Part shown: positions 12,601 through 23,088 of the stretch, piece after piece
Layout: the number at the start of each line of letters is the position of its first letter
Position numbering within the stretch: position 1 is the first letter of the stretch
Assembly: GCF_016801865.2 (NCBI RefSeq)
Contig: NC_068939.1
Coordinates: 72,840,100 to 72,904,099, forward strand
Source: Culex pipiens pallens
Taxonomy: Eukaryota; Arthropoda; Insecta; Diptera; Culicidae
Direction: 5' to 3'
Length of the DNA: 64,000 bases
The notes under the pieces: generated by a model
Told to the model about the DNA's origin: nothing
What the model saw: only the letters and a program-made list of their open reading frames with translations
Databases searched by the model: none
Translations under genes and position numbers: made by a program

Positions 12601-13225
12601 CAACTGCTCGTCGACGTGAATGCCACCAGAGTGTGCAAATAAAGCGCCAACGAAATACTGTCCGTGTGGGACTCCGGCCTCAGCCGCTCAACCGCCGTAC
12701 AGCACCGGTAGAGCAGCTTCTTGATGTGCCGGATCCAGGCCAGACTGTGCTCCTTGTTCAACGCCACCCCGATGTAGCTGGTCTTGGGCGAGTCCGACTC
12801 GAGGCTGGCGATCAGATAGCGACAGAGACGCTCCAGCCGGTCCTGGTTGGCGGAGCAATCCGAAGAATCCCGGTCCTTCCACTGGAGCAGAAAGTGCGAC
12901 GCGGCGTGGTAGATTTGAAGCGCGGATTTGAGTTCGATGTCCTTCGAGGGATTCGTGACTGGGGGAAGAAGGGTGTCGAAGTCGTTGCTGGAAGTGAAAA
13001 GATAAAAAAAATTAATCAAATCATTCAAACTTTTAATATTCCAACAACTTACAGTATCATCCGCTGAAACTTGGTCCGCGCCAGCCATCCGCGGACCGTT
13101 TTCTGCATCAAAACAATAGACCGGTCTCGCTGCTCCTCCTGGGCGCGTTCCCGCTCCCGTTCCTCCCGGGCCGCCTTCGTTTGCTCCAGGAAGCTGTCCT
13201 TTTTCGTTTCCGTGCGACCAAACAT
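662..13225 (-). CDS. UBE3B: UBE3B, HECT-type E3 ubiquitin ligase (7 exons)
   Basis: Exons, on the minus strand: 13225-13053, 12987-11636, 8051-7874, 7811-6810, 6750-6621, 1176-1012 and 946-662. Every intron is GT-AG and the phases agree, giving 3,285 bp (1,094 aa plus TAA); as I recall it, human UBE3B is about 1,068 aa. The start is the first ATG after an in-frame upstream TAA. A basic N-terminal helix leads into an IQ motif at residues 39-50 (LMQKTVRGWLAR), the calmodulin-binding feature of UBE3B. A helical middle region follows, with a Gly-rich linker near residues 440-465 (exon 2). The HECT domain spans about 735-1094 and contains DEAGIDQDGVFKEFLEE, the substrate-lobe motif LGKAVYEGIVVDVPF, and the catalytic Cys1062 in TCFNLLKLP. 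It ends in NTGFELS. Exon boundaries and motifs match UBE3B better than UBE3C. The protein accepts ubiquitin from an E2 as a Cys thioester and passes it to substrates. No disruption was seen, so the gene looks functional. Confidence 0.96.
1380..2692 (-). repeat. Foldback family E, single-arm copy in UBE3B intron 5
   Basis: This segment is homologous to the right arm of the hairpin at 29886-31190 read on the minus strand. Shared phrases include the CCATACAAC / GACAGCTGCCAA stretch, a TTTGGTGTCTTCGCCAAAGTTGTAGGTATG-like block near 1577-1610, the AATTTGCAATCGAAAAGTACTT phrase near 1890, and CTCAGCAACT near 2190. It has no coding capacity. It is interrupted by the MITE at 2242-2674. Confidence 0.7.
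2242..2674. mobile_element. MITE family A, copy 1 (433 bp, 29-bp TIRs, 4-bp TSD)
   Basis: The element begins CTGCCGTTCTACGCATAATT and ends with the exact reverse complement; the perfect TIR is 29 bp. The flanking target duplication is CATT (2238-2241 and 2675-2678). Internal copies of the TIR core occur near 2410 (TTCTACGCATATTTGTCCCA) and 2571 (ACGGGACAATTATGCGTAGA), so the motif appears four times. There is no ORF, so it must be non-autonomous. It sits in a copy of foldback family E, and the uninterrupted site survives at 30266-30269. Confidence 0.9.
2705..4291. mobile_element. Long-TIR foldback element (1.59 kb) in UBE3B intron 5
   Basis: The two ends read TACACGGCGTGTTTTCT and its reverse complement. 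Homology continues inward as imperfect arms of about 620 bp (2705-3330 against 3645-4291), for example the CGCTACTTTCAAATGTGTCTTATAGG segment against its mirror near 4215-4245. The centre (3330-3645) is AT-rich. A TA dinucleotide flanks both ends (2703-2704 and 4292-4293), consistent with a Tc1/mariner-type insertion. No transposase ORF is present. Confidence 0.8.
4310..5110. repeat. Degenerate AT-rich tandem repeat (ATTCTAAA-like)
   Basis: Loosely repeated AAATTCTAAAATT phrases at irregular 8-16 bp spacing look like a decayed microsatellite. It contrasts with the nearly pure arrays elsewhere in the window. Confidence 0.6.
5111..6035. other. AT-rich intron 5 sequence, nothing recognised
   Basis: This is non-coding intronic DNA of UBE3B with poly-A and poly-T runs. 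The part at about 5690-5960 carries TTTTAGAATTT phrases, like the region at 4310-5110 read on the other strand. No TIRs or ORFs were recognised. Confidence 0.4.
6036..6612 (-). pseudogene. Decayed RTE-type retrotransposon endonuclease fragment
   Basis: Minus-strand conceptual translation, spread over more than one frame, contains pieces typical of the APE endonuclease of RTE-like non-LTR elements (often annotated as craniofacial development protein 2-like): a TWNCKSLRF-like start, an ALQE-like stretch, GFIVLGKVWSRV, FYAKLDQKFDKW and DVKIFIGDLNARIGR. Frameshifts and stops break it, and no reverse transcriptase follows. The fragment ends against exon 5 of UBE3B, in which it is not translated. 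The higher GC content sets it off from the AT-rich intron. Confidence 0.7.
8220..8480. repeat. Foldback family E fragment in UBE3B intron 2
   Basis: It carries the family phrases TTATCTCAGAAGCTAGTTGTCCGATTTT-like, AAACGGTGCATTTTTTC and AAGTACTTTCGATTGCAAATTTGATTT-like, in the same relative order as one arm of the hairpin at 29886-30726. It is too diverged for exact borders. Confidence 0.5.
8550..8830. repeat. Dispersed repeat, partner of 38570-38850
   Basis: The sequence from TTAAACTATGGTC to CAGAAAAATAAGCTTTATC, including TTTGCGGTCGTACAAA, is the reverse complement of 38570-38850 with modest divergence. No coding capacity was seen. Confidence 0.7.
8831..10120. repeat. A-rich low-complexity intronic DNA
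   Basis: About 1.3 kb of UBE3B intron 2 is made of CAAAAATA / AAAAAACAAAAT phrases with very little G or C. Short reading frames here are compositional artefacts. Local phrases recur (for example AAATCAAAAACAGCCAAATAAAAAA near 9490 and 10050), suggesting an old tandem or segmental expansion. Confidence 0.5.
10130..10970. repeat. Dispersed repeat family F with MITE A inside
   Basis: The flanks of the MITE at 10274-10705 match 32340-32700 read in reverse: an AATCAGCTCGAATCAATTTAAAA-like start, TTCCCCTGCGTTT, GTTTGGGTTTATT, GTGTAAAATGCATTTT, and a GAGGGACAAAAAC tail near 10920. The copy at 32.3 kb lacks the MITE. Confidence 0.65.
10274..10705. mobile_element. MITE family A, copy 2 (432 bp, TSD AGTA)
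   Basis: It has the same 29-bp TIR and internal TIR-core copies as the element at 2242-2674, and I judge it highly similar along its length. It is flanked by AGTA at 10270-10273 and 10706-10709. Two copies with different 4-bp duplications (CATT and AGTA) fix the element borders independently. It lies in UBE3B intron 2 and has no ORF. Confidence 0.92.
10971..11600. other. A-rich intron 2 sequence, nothing recognised
   Basis: Low-complexity A-rich DNA up to the acceptor side of UBE3B exon 2. No repeat borders or ORFs were supported. Confidence 0.4.
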
Positions 13226-13883
13226 CTTGCAGTCTCTTTTAATTTAAATTTCTTTAAAAAACAACTCAAAACTCGAACATCAACATCATCCCGCACGCGA
13301 TCAAACTCGGTTTGTTTTTGTTTTGATGCCACTTTCCGCCCCCGCAAGGACGTTGACAACAAGTTTTTACTTTCTTCTTTCTCGCTCCTGTCAAACGAAA
13401 AAAACGACGACGACACTCTCTTTCTTCGCGAAAGAAAAAAAATCCACAAACTAAAAAGCCCCTTTTCGCCCCCGAATCGACCGCTTCCGGCGGGACAAAC
13501 TAGCGGAAAACACTCCCGGCGGCCCGGGTTAGCTATTGCACACGGTTTGGACGCGATCCGGGACGAAAATTGCACCGAAAAAACGATTTTTCACCCGCAA
13601 ATTTGCCACTCTTGCACTGCCACTGATTGCAGCTGATTTGTTTTTGCTTTTTGAGTGAAACATCATTAGTGCACGGTGAAATGGAATGAGTCAAAAGAAC
13701 CAAAAAGTCAGACCGATATGAATTAGCTCAGACACGAACCACTCGTCGAATCTGCTTGCGTGGAATATGTGGATCACGTTGCGTGCAATGTTGTGAGCAA
13801 CATGAATCAAGCTTAGGTAAGAGGTTGAAGTTTAGGGAAAGTGTCTTGGATAAAATTGTGGAAGACACAATCAAAAAATGATT
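13226..13883 (-). promoter_or_regulatory. Probable UBE3B 5' UTR and promoter region
   Basis: This region lies directly upstream of the UBE3B start codon. It is richer in GC and CpG than its surroundings between about 13280 and 13560, then falls into the 9-bp satellite from 13884. No TATA box at a convincing distance was seen, as expected for a housekeeping-type promoter. The transcription start cannot be placed. Only about 650 bp separate the start codon from the array. Confidence 0.45.
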
Positions 13884-16682
13884 AAAAATGACAAAAATGA
13901 CAAAAATGACAAAAATGACAAAAATAACAAAAATGACAAAAATGACAAAAATGACAAAAATGACAAAAATGACAAAAATGACAAAAATGACAAAAATGAC
14001 AAAAATGACAAAAATGACAAAAATGACAAAAATGACAAAAATGACAAAAATGACAAAAATGACAAAAATGACAAAAATGACAAAAATGACAAAAATGACA
14101 AAAATGACAAAAATGACAAAAATGACAAAAATGACAAAAATGACAAAAATGACAAAAATGACAAAAATGACAAAAATGACAAAAATGACAAAAATGACAA
14201 AAATGACAAAAATGACAAAAATGACATAAATGACATAAATGACATAAATGACATAAATGTCAAAAATTACAAAAATTACAAAAATTACAAAAATTACAAA
14301 AATTACAAAAATTACAAAAATTACAAAAATTACAAAAATTACAAAAATTACAAAAATTACAAAAATTACAAAAATTACAAAAATTACAAAAATTACAAAA
14401 ATTACAAAAATTACAAAAATTACAAAAATGACAAAAATTACAAAAATTACAAAAATTACAAAAATTACAAAAATTACAAAAATTACAAAAATTACAAAAA
14501 TTACAAAAATTACAAAAATTACAAAAATTACAAAAATTACAAAAATTACAAAAATTACAAAAATTACAAAAATGACAAAAATTACAAAAATTACAAAAAT
14601 TACAAAAATTACAAAAATTACAAAAATTACAAAAATTACAAAAATTACAAAAATTACACAAATTACAAAAATTACAAAAATTACAAAAATTACAAAAATT
14701 ACAAAAATTACAAAAATTACAAAAATTACAAAAATTACAAAAATTACACAAATTACAAAAATTACAAAAATTACAAAAATTACAAAAATTACAAAAATTA
14801 CAAAAATTACAAAAATTACAAAAATTACAAAAATTACAAAAATTACAAAAATTACAAAAATTACAAAAATTACAAAAATTACAAAAATTACAAAAATTAC
14901 AAAAATTACAAAAATTACAAAAATTACAAAAATTACAAAAATTACAAAAATTACAAAAATTACAAAAATTACAAAAATTACAAAAATTACAAAAATTACA
15001 AAAATTACAAAAATTACAAAAATTACAAAAATTACAAAAATGACAAAAATTACAAAAATTACAAAAATTACAAAAATTACAAAAATTACAAAAATTACAC
15101 AAATTACAAAAATTACAAAAATTACAAAAATTACAAAAATTACAAAAATTACAAAAATTACAAAAATTACAAAAATTACAAAAATTACAAAAATTACAAA
15201 AATTACAAAAATTACAAAAATTACAAAAATTACAAAAATTACAAAAATTACAAAAATTACAAAAATTACAAAAATTACAAAAATTACAAAAATTACAAAA
15301 ATTACAAAAATAACAAAAATTACAAAAATTACAAAAATTACAAAAATTACAAAAATTACAAAAATTACAAAAATTACAAAAATAACAAAAATTACAAAAA
15401 TTACAAAAATTACAAAAATTACAAAAATTACAAAAATTACAAAAATTACAAAAATTACAAAAATTACAAAAATTACAAAAATTACAAAAATTACAAAAAT
15501 CACAAAAATTACAAAAATTACAAAAATTACAAAAATTACAAAAATTACAAAAATTACAAAAAATACAAAAATTACAAAAATGACAAAAATGACAAAAATG
15601 ACAAAAATGACAAAAATGACAAAAATGACAAAAATGACAAAAATGACAAAAATGACAAAAATGACACAAATGACAAAAATGACAAAAATGACAAAAATGA
15701 CAAAAATGACAAAAATGACATAAATGACATAAATGACATAAATGAAAAAATGACAAAAATGACAAAAATGACAAAAATGACAAAAATGTCAAAAATGACA
15801 AAAATTACAAAAATGACAAAAATGACAAAAATGACAAAAATGACAAAAATGACAAAAATGACAAAAATGACAAAAATGACAAAAATGACAAAAATGACAA
15901 AAATGACACAAATGACAAAAATGACAAAAATGACAAAAATGACATAAATGACATAAATGACAAAAATGACAAAAATGACAAAAATGACAAAAATGACAAA
16001 AATGACAAAAATGACAAAAATGACAAAAATGACAAAAATGACAAAAATGACAAAAATGACAAAAATGACAAAAATGACAAAAATGACAAAAATGACAAAA
16101 ATGACAAAAATGACAAAAATGACAAAAATGACAAAAATGACAAAAAATGACAAAAATGACAAAAATGACAAAAATGACAAAAATGACAAAAATGACAAAA
16201 ATGACAAAAATGACAAAAATGACAAAAATGACAAAAATGACAAAAATGACAAAAATGACAAAAATGACAAAAATGACAAAAATGACAAAAATGACAAAAA
16301 TGACAAAAATGACAAAAATGACACAAATGACAAAAATGACAAAAATGACAAAAATGACATAAATGACATAAATGACATAAATGACAAAAATGACAAAAAT
16401 GACAAAAATGACAAAAATGACAAAAATGACAAAAATGACAAAAATGACAAAAATGACAAAAATGACAAAAATGACAAAAATGACAAAAATGACAAAAATG
16501 ACAAAAATGACAAAAATGACAAAAATGACAAAAATGACAAAAATGACAAAAATGACAAAAATGACAAAAATGACAAAAATGACAAAAATGACAAAAATGA
16601 CAAAAATGACAAAAATGACAAAAATGACAAAAATGACAAAAATGACAAAAATGACAAAAATGACAAAAATGACATAAATGAC
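13884..16682. repeat. 9-bp satellite array, left block (AAAAATGAC / AAAAATTAC)
   Basis: About 310 units of 9 bp. Blocks are internally homogeneous: GAC-type at about 13884-14225, TAC-type at about 14257-15575 and GAC-type at about 15580-16680. Block changes often carry ACATAAATG or ATAAATGTC variants (14221-14257, 15718-15745, 15945-15957, 16358-16381, 16672-16686). Rare single-base variants (CACAAAT, AATAAC) occur. The 9-bp period keeps all six frames open, which explains the long Lys-, Phe- or Ser-rich reading frames; none is a gene. Confidence 0.97.
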
Positions 16683-16686
16683 ATAA

Positions 16687-18960
16687 GGGTCATTCCATCT
16701 GAAGCGGAACAGCATTTGAAAATTACCCTCTCCGATCCTGCTCAAATTTGGCAGGGCTGTTGATATTATCAAAACATGCAAGAATCCCGAATTTCGTCCA
16801 AATCGGACCACCCCCTCCATTTTTGTACCCTCCCAAAAAATCGACTTTTTGCCGATTTTTGAGCAAAACCCCTATCTTCAAACGGCGATAACTCAGGAAC
16901 CACAAATCTTAGAGGGTCGGTCTTAGACTCAATTTTGAAGGAAATTGGACGTCGAATCCATTTCCGTGATCAAAATGTTGATTAATTTATTTTTTCTACC
17001 TGTATTGCGCAATTGAAAACTTTAAACGGCCGTATCTCAAAACACCCCAACTTATTTTTTTGATTTGACCTCACCATCGTGTTCCCCGGTCAATTTTACA
17101 TAAGAATCACTTATCGACAGAAATGAATATGTTTCGTTCCAGAGATATCGAATTTTAAAGTTTAATGTTTTCGAGATTATCTACATCAGCTTCATTCGCC
17201 GCATCTGCTAGAAGCACACAAGCGGGCTGATCAATAACTGCTACCTGGCCATTTATTGAAATAATATTTCGTCATAAATAATCTTTATCAAATTGGGCAA
17301 AAAATAACTGTATAACACTGTAGGAAACTGGAGTATAATCGCGAATGTTTATTTGCTCAAAAAATTTAATTAAGTGAATTTCTGTGCTAACCCACAGGAC
17401 AGAGCAATAACGACACACAGTAAAGGGCAGAATTGGATTCCGACGAAGCGAGCAGGAAAATGTAATTAATCTTGTTAGTAACACTGAACAATAAGTGCAC
17501 GATACATTATTGAGTAAAAAATATGAATTAAAATGAATAAAATTTGTTGATACGTTGTACTCTAGTGAAGGAGTGAAGGAAATTATAAAACTGAAAAATG
17601 TAAGAAAATCACAAAGTTTGATCTGCTGCAAAGCGGCTAATTCCCCTAATTTAGTTGCGATGATTTCGACACCGTCCGAACAACAGTTTTTTTTTCTTCT
17701 TTCATTCTTGGATTCTTGGAACACAATACGGCTGCTGTCCTCACGTATAAGGATTTTATTTTAATTAAATGTACCTTGACCAAAATCATCTTTTAATCAA
17801 ATGAAGCTGGCTCACAATATAAAAATTGATTTAATATTATCAATCTTTTAAACCATAAATCAGATTTGCCAAATTATGGTAAAGTGTCAATAATAAACTT
17901 TAATAATAATAATAATAATAAAGTAGGTTTTGGGGTTTTTGCCGAATGGCACTATTTTGCTACCACTTATGATAAAGGCCCTAGACATAGCCTCGGAGGT
18001 ACTCTTAAACGGTTAGCAACATGTAAAAAACGGTGCATTCAAAATAACCCAATAAATATTCCTTTCACAAAAATAGATTGATCAAGGTAGGGGAACAGCA
18101 TCTAATTCCAGCGTTCCTCTAATGTTGCCATATCAGCGCTTTGGCATTCAATTACAGCTGATTAAAAGCGTTTTCAACTGAAATCGAGAGATAAATAGCT
18201 CAATAAGAAGTGAACAAGCAAGTTTCTATCAAAAGTTTTGCATAATTTGTTGTTTGAATAGTGAAAATGAGCAAATTGGACGAAACTAGGAGCGAGGACA
18301 TAATCTGCCAAACATACGAGAATTTCCCCTATTAGTCATTTGAATAAATATTTGCGTAAAATTATAAAAATATAAATTAAATTAATCATCTCCCAGAACA
18401 CCAGGTAGCAGTTATTGATCAGCCCGCCTGTGATGCGACGAATGAAGCTGATGTAGATAATCTCGAAAACACTAAACTTTAAAATTCGATATCTCTGGAA
18501 CGAAACATATTCATTTCTGTCGATAAGTGATTCTTATGTAAAATTGGCCGGAGAACACGATGGCGAGGTCAAATAAAAAAAATAAGTTGGGGTGTTTTGA
18601 GATACGGCCGTTTAAAGTTTTCAATTGCGCAATACAGGTAGAAAAAATAAATTAATCAACATTTTGATCACGGAAATGGATTCTACGTCCAATTTCCTTC
18701 AAAATTGAGTCTAAGACCGACCTTCTAAGATTTGTTGTTCCTGAGCTATCGCCGTTTGAAGATAGGGGTTTTGCTCAAAAATCGCCAAAAAGTCGATATT
18801 TTGGGGAGGTATAAAAATGGAGGGGGTGGTCCGATTTGGATGAAATTCGGGATTCTTGCATGTTTTGATAGTATCAACAGCTCTGCCAAATTTGAGCAGG
18901 ATCGGAGAGGGTAATTTTCAAATTTGCATTTTTTCGTGCACAGTTGAGATGGAATGACCC
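16687..18960. mobile_element. TIR element G (2.27 kb) inside the satellite
   Basis: The ends read GGGTCATTCCATCT and its reverse complement. Left arm 16687-17248 and right arm 18401-18960 are about 560 bp inverted copies that look well over 90% identical by eye. The centre (17249-18400) holds no transposase-like ORF and carries the MITE at 18090-18329. ATAA flanks both ends (16683-16686 and 18961-18964), inside satellite variant units. This is a candidate 4-bp TSD, although the satellite itself could supply ATAA by chance. Confidence 0.85.
18090..18329. mobile_element. MITE family B, copy 1 (240 bp, TA TSD), nested
   Basis: The ends are GGGGAA and TTCCCC, flanked by TA at 18088-18089 and 18330-18331. 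Read in reverse it aligns with the element at 58450-58689, including the segment CTTGCTTGTTCACTTCTTATTGAGCTATTTAT against its counterpart near 58560-58590. Both copies are 240 bp. It lies in the non-duplicated centre of TIR element G, so it inserted there later or came along as part of that centre. Confidence 0.8.
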
Positions 18961-18964
18961 ATAA

Positions 18965-21900
18965 ATGTCAAAAATTACAACAATTACAAAAATTACAAAA
19001 ATTACAAAAATTACAAAAATTACAAAAATTACAAAAATTACAAAAATTACAAAAATTACAAAAATTACAAAAATTACAAAAATTACAAAAATTACAAAAA
19101 TTACAAAAATTACAAAAATTACAAAAATTACAAAAATTACAAAAATTACAAAAATTACAAAAATTACAAAAATTACAAAAATTACAAAAATTACAAAAAT
19201 TACAAAAATTACAAAAATTACAAAAATTACAAAAATTACAAAAATTACAAAAATTACAAAAATTACAAAAATTACAAAAATTACAAAAATTACAAAAATT
19301 ACAAAAATTACAAAAATTACAAAAATTACAAAAATTACAAAAATTACAAAAATTACAAAAATTACAAAAATGACAAAAATGACAAAAATGACAAAAATGA
19401 CAAAAATGACAAAAATGACAAAAATGACAAAAATGACAAAAATGACAAAAATGACAAAAATGACAAAAATGACAAAAATGACAAAAATGACAAAAATGAC
19501 AAAAATGACAAAAATGACAAAAATGACAAAAATGACAAAAATGACAAAAATGACAAAAATGACAAAAATGACAAAAATGACAAAAATGACAAAAATGACA
19601 AAAATGACAAAAATGACAAAAATGACAAAAATGACAAAAATGACAAAAATGACAAAAATGACAAAAATGACATAAATGTCAAAAATGACATAAATGACAT
19701 AAATGACATAAATGACATAAATGTCAAAAATGACAAAAATTACAAAAATTACAAAAATTACAAAAATTACAAAAATTACAAAAATTACAAAAATTACAAA
19801 AATTACAAAAATTACAAAAATTACAAAAATTACAAAAATTACAAAAATTACAAAAATTACAAAAATTACAAAAATTACAAAAATTACAAAAATTACAAAA
19901 ATTACAAAAATTACAAAAATTACAAAAATTACAAAAATTACAAAAATTACAAAAATTACAAAAATTACAAAAATTACAAAAATTACAAAAATTACAAAAA
20001 TTACAAAAATTACAAAAATTACAAAAATTACAAAAATTACAAAAATTACAAAAATTACAAAAATTACAAAAATTACAAAAATTACAAAAATTACAAAAAT
20101 TACAAAAATTACAAAAATTACAAAAATTACAAAAATGACAAAAATTACAAAAATTACAAAAATTACAAAAATTACAAAAATTACAAAAATTACAAAAATT
20201 ACAAAAATTACAAAAATTACAAAAATTACAAAAATTACAAAAATTACAAAAATTACAAAAATTACAAAAATTACAAAAATGACAAAAATGACAAAAATTA
20301 CAAAAATTACAAAAATTACAAAAATTACAAAAATTACAAAAATTACAAAAATTACAAAAATTACAAAAATTACAAAAATTACAAAAATTACACAAATTAC
20401 AAAAATTACAAAAATTACAAAAATTACAAAAATTACAAAAATTACAAAAATTACAAAAATTACAAAAATTACAAAAATTACAAAAATTACAAAAATTACA
20501 AAAATTACAAAAATTACAAAAATTACAAAAATTACAAAAATTACAAAAATTACAAAAATTACAAAAATTACAAAAATTACAAAAATTACAAAAATTACAA
20601 AAATTACAAAAATTACAAAAATTACAAAAATTACAAAAATTACAAAAATTACAAAAATTACAAAAATTACAAAAATTACAAAAATTACAAAAATTACAAA
20701 AATTACAAAAATTACAAAAATTACAAAAATTACAAAAATTACAAAAATTACAAAAATTACAAAAATTACAAAAATTACAAAAATAACAAAAATTACAAAA
20801 ATGACAAAAATGACAAAAATGACAAAAATTACAAAAATTACAAAAATTACAAAAATTACAAAAATTACAAAAATTACACAAATTACAAAAATTACAAAAA
20901 TTACAAAAATTACAAAAATTACAAAAATTACAAAAATTACAAAAATTACAAAAATTACAAAAATTACAAAAATTACAAAAATTACAAAAATTACAAAAAT
21001 TACAAAAATTACAAAAATTACAAAAATTACAAAAATTACAAAAATTACAAAAATTACAAAAATTACAAAAATTACAAAAATTACAAAAATTACAAAAATT
21101 ACAAAAATTACAAAAATTACAAAAATTACAAAAATTACAAAAATTACAAAAATTACAAAAATTACAAAAATTACAAAAATGACAAAAATTACAAAAATTA
21201 CAAAAATTACAAAAATTACAAAAATTACAAAAATTACAAAAATTATAAAAATTACAAAAATTACAAAAATTACAAAAATTACAAAAATTACAAAAATTAC
21301 AAAAATTACAAAAATTACAAAAATTACAAAAATTACAAAAATGACAAAAATGACAAAAATGACAAAAATGACAAAAATGACAAAAATGACAAAAATTACA
21401 AAAATTACAAAAATTACAAAAATTACAAAAATTACAAAAATTACAAAAATTACAAAAATTACAAAAATTACAAAAATTACAAAAATTACAAAAATTACAA
21501 AAATTACAAAAATTACAAAAATTACAAAAATTACAAAAATTACAAAAATTACAAAAATTACAAAAATTACAAAAATTACAAAAATTACAAAAATTACAAA
21601 AATTACAAAAATTACAAAAATTACAAAAATTACAAAAATTACAAAAATTACAAAAATTACAAAAATTACAAAAATTACAAAAATTACAAAAATTACAAAA
21701 ATTACAAAAATTACAAAAATTACAAAAATTACAAAAATTACAAAAATTACAAAAATTACAAAAATTACAAAAATTACAAAAATTACAAAAATTACAAAAA
21801 TTACAAAAATGACAAAAATGACAAAAATGACAAAAATGACAAAAATGACAAAAATGACAAAAATGACAAAAATGACAAAAATGACAAAAATGACAAAAAT

Positions 21901-23088
21901 GACAAAAATGACAAAAAATGACAAAAATGACATAAATGACATAAATGACAAAAATGACAAAAATGACAAAAATGACAAAAATGACAAAAATGACAAAAAT
22001 GACAAAAATGACAAAAATGACAAAAATGACAAAAATGACAAAAATGACAAAAATGACAAAAATGACAAAAATGACAAAAATGACAAAAATGACAAAAATG
22101 ACAAAAATGACAAAAATGACAAAAATGACAAAAATGACACAAATGACAAAAATGACAAAAATGACAAAAATGACATAAATGACATAAATGACAAAAATGA
22201 CATAAATGACATAAATGACATAAATGACATAAATGTCAAAAATTACAACAATTACAAAAATTACAAAAATTACAAAAATTACAAAAATTACAAAAATTAC
22301 AAAAATTACAAAAATTACAAAAATTACAAAAATTACAAAAATTACAAAAATTACAAAAATTACAAAAATTACAAAAATTACAAAAATTACAAAAATTACA
22401 AAAATTACAAAAATTACAAAAATTACAAAAATTACAAAAATTACAAAAATTACAAAAATTACAAAAATTACAAAAATTACAAAAATTACAAAAATTACAA
22501 AAATTACAAAAATTACAAAAATTACAAAAATTACAAAAATTACAAAAATTACAAAAATTACAAAAATTACAAAAATTACAAAAATTACAAAAATTACAAA
22601 AATTACAAAAATTACAAAAATTACAAAAATTACAAAAATTACAAAAATTACAAAAATTACAAAAATTACAAAAATTACAAAAATTACAAAAATTACAAAA
22701 ATTACAAAAATTACAAAAATTACAAAAATTACAAAAATTACAAAAATTACAAAAATTACAAAAATTACAAAAATTACAAAAATTACAAAAATTACAAAAA
22801 TTACAAAAATTAAAAAAATTACAAAAATTACAAAAATTACAAAAATTACAAAAAATACAAAAATTACAAAAATTACAAAAATTACAAAAATTACAAAAAA
22901 TACAAAAATTACAAAAATTACAAAAATTACAAAAATTACAAAAATTACAAAAATTACAAAAATTACAAAAATTACAAAAATTACAAAAATTACAAAAATT
23001 ACAAAAATTACAAAAATTACAAAAATTACAAAAATTACAAAAATTACAAAAATTACAAAAATTACAAAAATTACAAAAATTACAAAAA
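18965..23088. repeat. 9-bp satellite array, right block
   Basis: About 458 units of the same two 9-bp types. TAC-type units dominate at 18970-19368, 19736-21810 and 22238-23088, with GAC-type blocks at 19369-19675 and 21811-22170 and small GAC patches (20278-20290, 20802-20826, 21342-21388). ATAAATGTC-type variants cluster at 19670-19730 and 22172-22232. The ATAAATGTC, AAAAATTAC, AACAATTAC edge next to TIR element G recurs at about 22223-22250. No gene is present. Confidence 0.97.

Noticed and set aside
13108..13636. 151-155 codon frames on both strands upstream of UBE3B
   Set aside because: Opposite-strand frames overlap completely, neither shows a domain, and one overlaps the first UBE3B exon in a different frame. 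GC-rich promoter composition explains them.
13728..16820. Very long reading frames of Lys/Asn, Met-Thr-Lys, Phe-Val-Ile and Ser-Phe-Leu repeats
   Set aside because: They are the six-frame consequence of a 9-bp repeat lacking stop codons, present on both strands at once. No start context or non-repeat coding sequence supports them.
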